Source: Pseudoscleropodium purum
Lineage: Eukaryota; Streptophyta; Bryopsida; Hypnales; Brachytheciaceae
Direction: 5' to 3'
Length of the DNA: 64,000 nucleotides
NCBI GenBank assembly: GCA_963969395.1
Contig: OZ017796.1
Location: 6,760,501 to 6,824,500 of the forward strand
The position numbers and the translations under genes were made by a program. This document shows, piece after piece, positions 61,990 to 64,000 of this stretch. The notes beneath the pieces were generated by a model that saw only the letters and a program-made list of their open reading frames with translations, did no database searches and was not told the origin of the DNA. Position 1 is the first letter of the stretch. Every line of letters starts with the position of its first letter.

Positions 61990-62645
61990 ATTAACTCCTA
62001 ACGCCCAAAGCCTTTTTTGACATTCTAGGAATTTGCTCTAAATTGAACAAAAAGCCAAATTTTTGATAAGTTATAGGATTTTTTTCTTCAATTGTAACCA
62101 TACCAATTCAAACTAGATATATTAGAGATCACAAAGGAAAAGAAAACACAACAATATCACTTATGGATTTAAAGATTATAATGTTTGATCATGAGGGTGT
62201 CGAAACTATGAAAATGATTGGAAGTCTTTCAATCCTCTTTTCAAATGTTAAATCTAAAAAGTTCGTCACCAAAAAAATTTGAGATTAAAGTAAATAACAT
62301 GCATAACACCAATCAATTAATGGCTTCTCAAAATCTCTTTTACAATTTTTAAAAATGAATTTCTAATGTGAAATTTTCTTTGAAATCTAGTGTATTTGAA
62401 GCTCATTCCTAAGAGCTCTCAACACTATTGAAAGTCAAGATTGCAATGGACATCCTTGCACAAAATCTTGAATAGAAAAATCATAATCAATCATTTTCAT
62501 AATCAAATTTTTGATGCTAAAACTAGACTTCATGAAGAATTGTTCAAAAATACTAAATACTAAAAATAGAAATTTGATTAGGTTTTATTTAACTTCAAAG
62601 TATTGTGGACACAATAATTTGATGCTTCAAGCCTTTACGGGTTAA
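61990..62645 (+). mobile_element. TTAA-flanked non-autonomous element, short family (656 bp)
   Basis: Bounded by TTAA on both sides, with left end CTCCTAACGCCCAAAGCC and right end, in reverse complement, CCCGTAAAGGCTTGAAGC. The interior follows the 17636 element from end to end (for example AATTGAACAAAAAGCCAA, ACACAACAATATCACTTAT and GGTTTTATTTAACTTCAAAG). Confidence 0.8.
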
Positions 62646-64000
62646 TAGCTCATGTGGGCAATGGTCAGCTTGGGGTATCCCAAAACATTGTCTTAACAAT
62701 AATGTTAGTCTACTATAGTGTGTCAAACAACTTCATCCTTTAATTGTAATAAATTATGGTTTCACAAAATGTGGTTTTAGATGCTTGAACTTATAATGTA
62801 TCAAGAAAAAAAAACTCAACACAAAAAAAGAATTTATAATTTTTTAATGAATATTTTAGTGAAAAAAATTAGTATTGTCCTAAATACATAAAATTCTTGA
62901 AAACAGGCATTTGGAATATCAAATAATTTTTTTTTAATATCATTTTTGGATGTGACTTACATAGAGTGGTCCAATACATAAATTAATTAATTTTATTAAA
63001 AAAACATTTTAAAAATTGTGCACTATAGATATTGCAATTTCCAAAATTCAGTGGGTTTTTTCACATCTATGAAAAGATTCACAAATTTAGTTTTTTTCCT
63101 TAAAAACTCAATATGAATATACATCTTGATCTTGTTGAGGTGCACAATTTTTTTTTTTGAATTTTAGGATCTTCTTACTTGATCAAAATGAACAAATTAG
63201 ACAAACGTTGGAGGCTTTCAACAAAAATAACCTAATTAGTGTGTCTAAAGAGGGATACCCCAAGCCAACCATTGCCCATGTTTATAGAAGATGACTGATG
63301 TAGTTGTGGGAATTGAAATGAATCATTTACAAAGTGAAGTTTTAAAGAAAGTAGAAAATTAATAATAATAGAAATAATTTGTTATATCTTTTATAATAGT
63401 AATGTTGACTTGAAGATGATCATGAATGAAGAATTTGTTAGAGGGAGTTCAAGTAGCCATGTCTCAAGGATATAGGAAGCAAGGTCTACCTTTTTTGCTT
63501 CTTTTTAGAGGTAGACTCTATGTCAAAGACCTAGGACTAGTAACTAGTAGTGGATAATAAAACAAGTAGCTAGTTACAATGATTATTGAACAATCATTTG
63601 TTCTTTTCAATTTTTAGTTTAGGCTTTTGGATGCTTTGGATGTTATTTTTCTTTTGTTTTATTAATCACAACCATTCTATTGACTTGGAGTATATTTACA
63701 AGAGCTCAATAAGTATGTCCTTTGATTATACAAGTTAATTTGAATCATATATAGCAACTTATTATGTTATTGGGTATTGACTCTATACTAATTTAAATGA
63801 CAAAAATTGATTTTGTTTAGTTCTAGTAAGGGTTGGTTCCTTTTAAAAAAATTTGTAGATTTTATATATTAGAGGTATTATATTGTGTTGTGATGGATTT
63901 TTGTAATTGTTCTTGTGATTAGGTGTTATTTGAATTTTAGATGCAAACACATATTGGAGCTTGGGTGGTTGCCTTTTCAAGTTTGTTTCTTAGCACATCA
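62646..64000. other. AT-rich gene-free stretch to window end
   Basis: No gene. GGGCAATGGTCAGCTTGGGGTATCCC near 62655 and GGGATACCCCAAGCCAACCATTGCCC near 63253 are imperfect reverse complements, suggesting the ends of another inverted-repeat element of about 620 bp. Confidence 0.45.

Overview
This window looks like nuclear DNA of a land plant. The spliced genes are typical plant ones: a plastid-type coproporphyrinogen III oxidase with a transit-like leader, two six-exon laccases, SmD3 and an HCNGP/SAP30BP-like protein. There is a patch of degenerate plant telomere-type TTTAGGG sequence, and the AT-rich space between genes is full of small non-autonomous transposons. The sequence does not fix the species. 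A non-seed plant is possible, but that is only an impression from the laccase sequences.

Layout. From 1 to about 6.2 kb there is no intact gene, but an antisense fragment of SmD3 (with its intron edges) sits at 4.40-4.56 kb. A head-to-head pair follows: a 2-oxoglutarate/Fe(II) dioxygenase (minus, 7090-6308) and SmD3 (plus, five exons, 7367-9001). CPOX lies on the minus strand in ten exons (15403-11793). The 16-21.8 kb stretch is repeats, including an inverted pair of TTAA-flanked elements with a different MITE inserted in one arm. The SAP30BP-like gene runs 22486-24106 (plus, three exons) and is followed by a 623-bp Stowaway/mariner-like element. Two laccase paralogues on the minus strand lie at 33599-30890 and 52562-49529. 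Their duplicated block includes about 3 kb of upstream DNA, and the copies are separated by roughly 13 kb made largely of nested transposon debris. The last 9 kb holds more TTAA elements and a locally duplicated segment, one copy of which carries a palindromic insertion.

How the genes relate. The genes are functionally independent: pre-mRNA splicing (SmD3), plastid haem/chlorophyll synthesis (CPOX), a nuclear HCNGP-domain protein, an unassigned hydroxylase, and apoplastic phenol oxidation (the laccases). The most interesting material is the mobile DNA. It includes at least five elements bounded by TTAA with CCCCTAAA-type ends (piggyBac-like), a GC-rich 338-bp hAT-type element with a perfect 8-bp target duplication, CACTA-type miniatures, nested MITEs, and two displaced gene fragments (SmD3 and the SAP30BP-like gene). 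Exon boundaries were worked out by hand from splice signals, reading frame and remembered family conservation. No alignment or transcript data were available.
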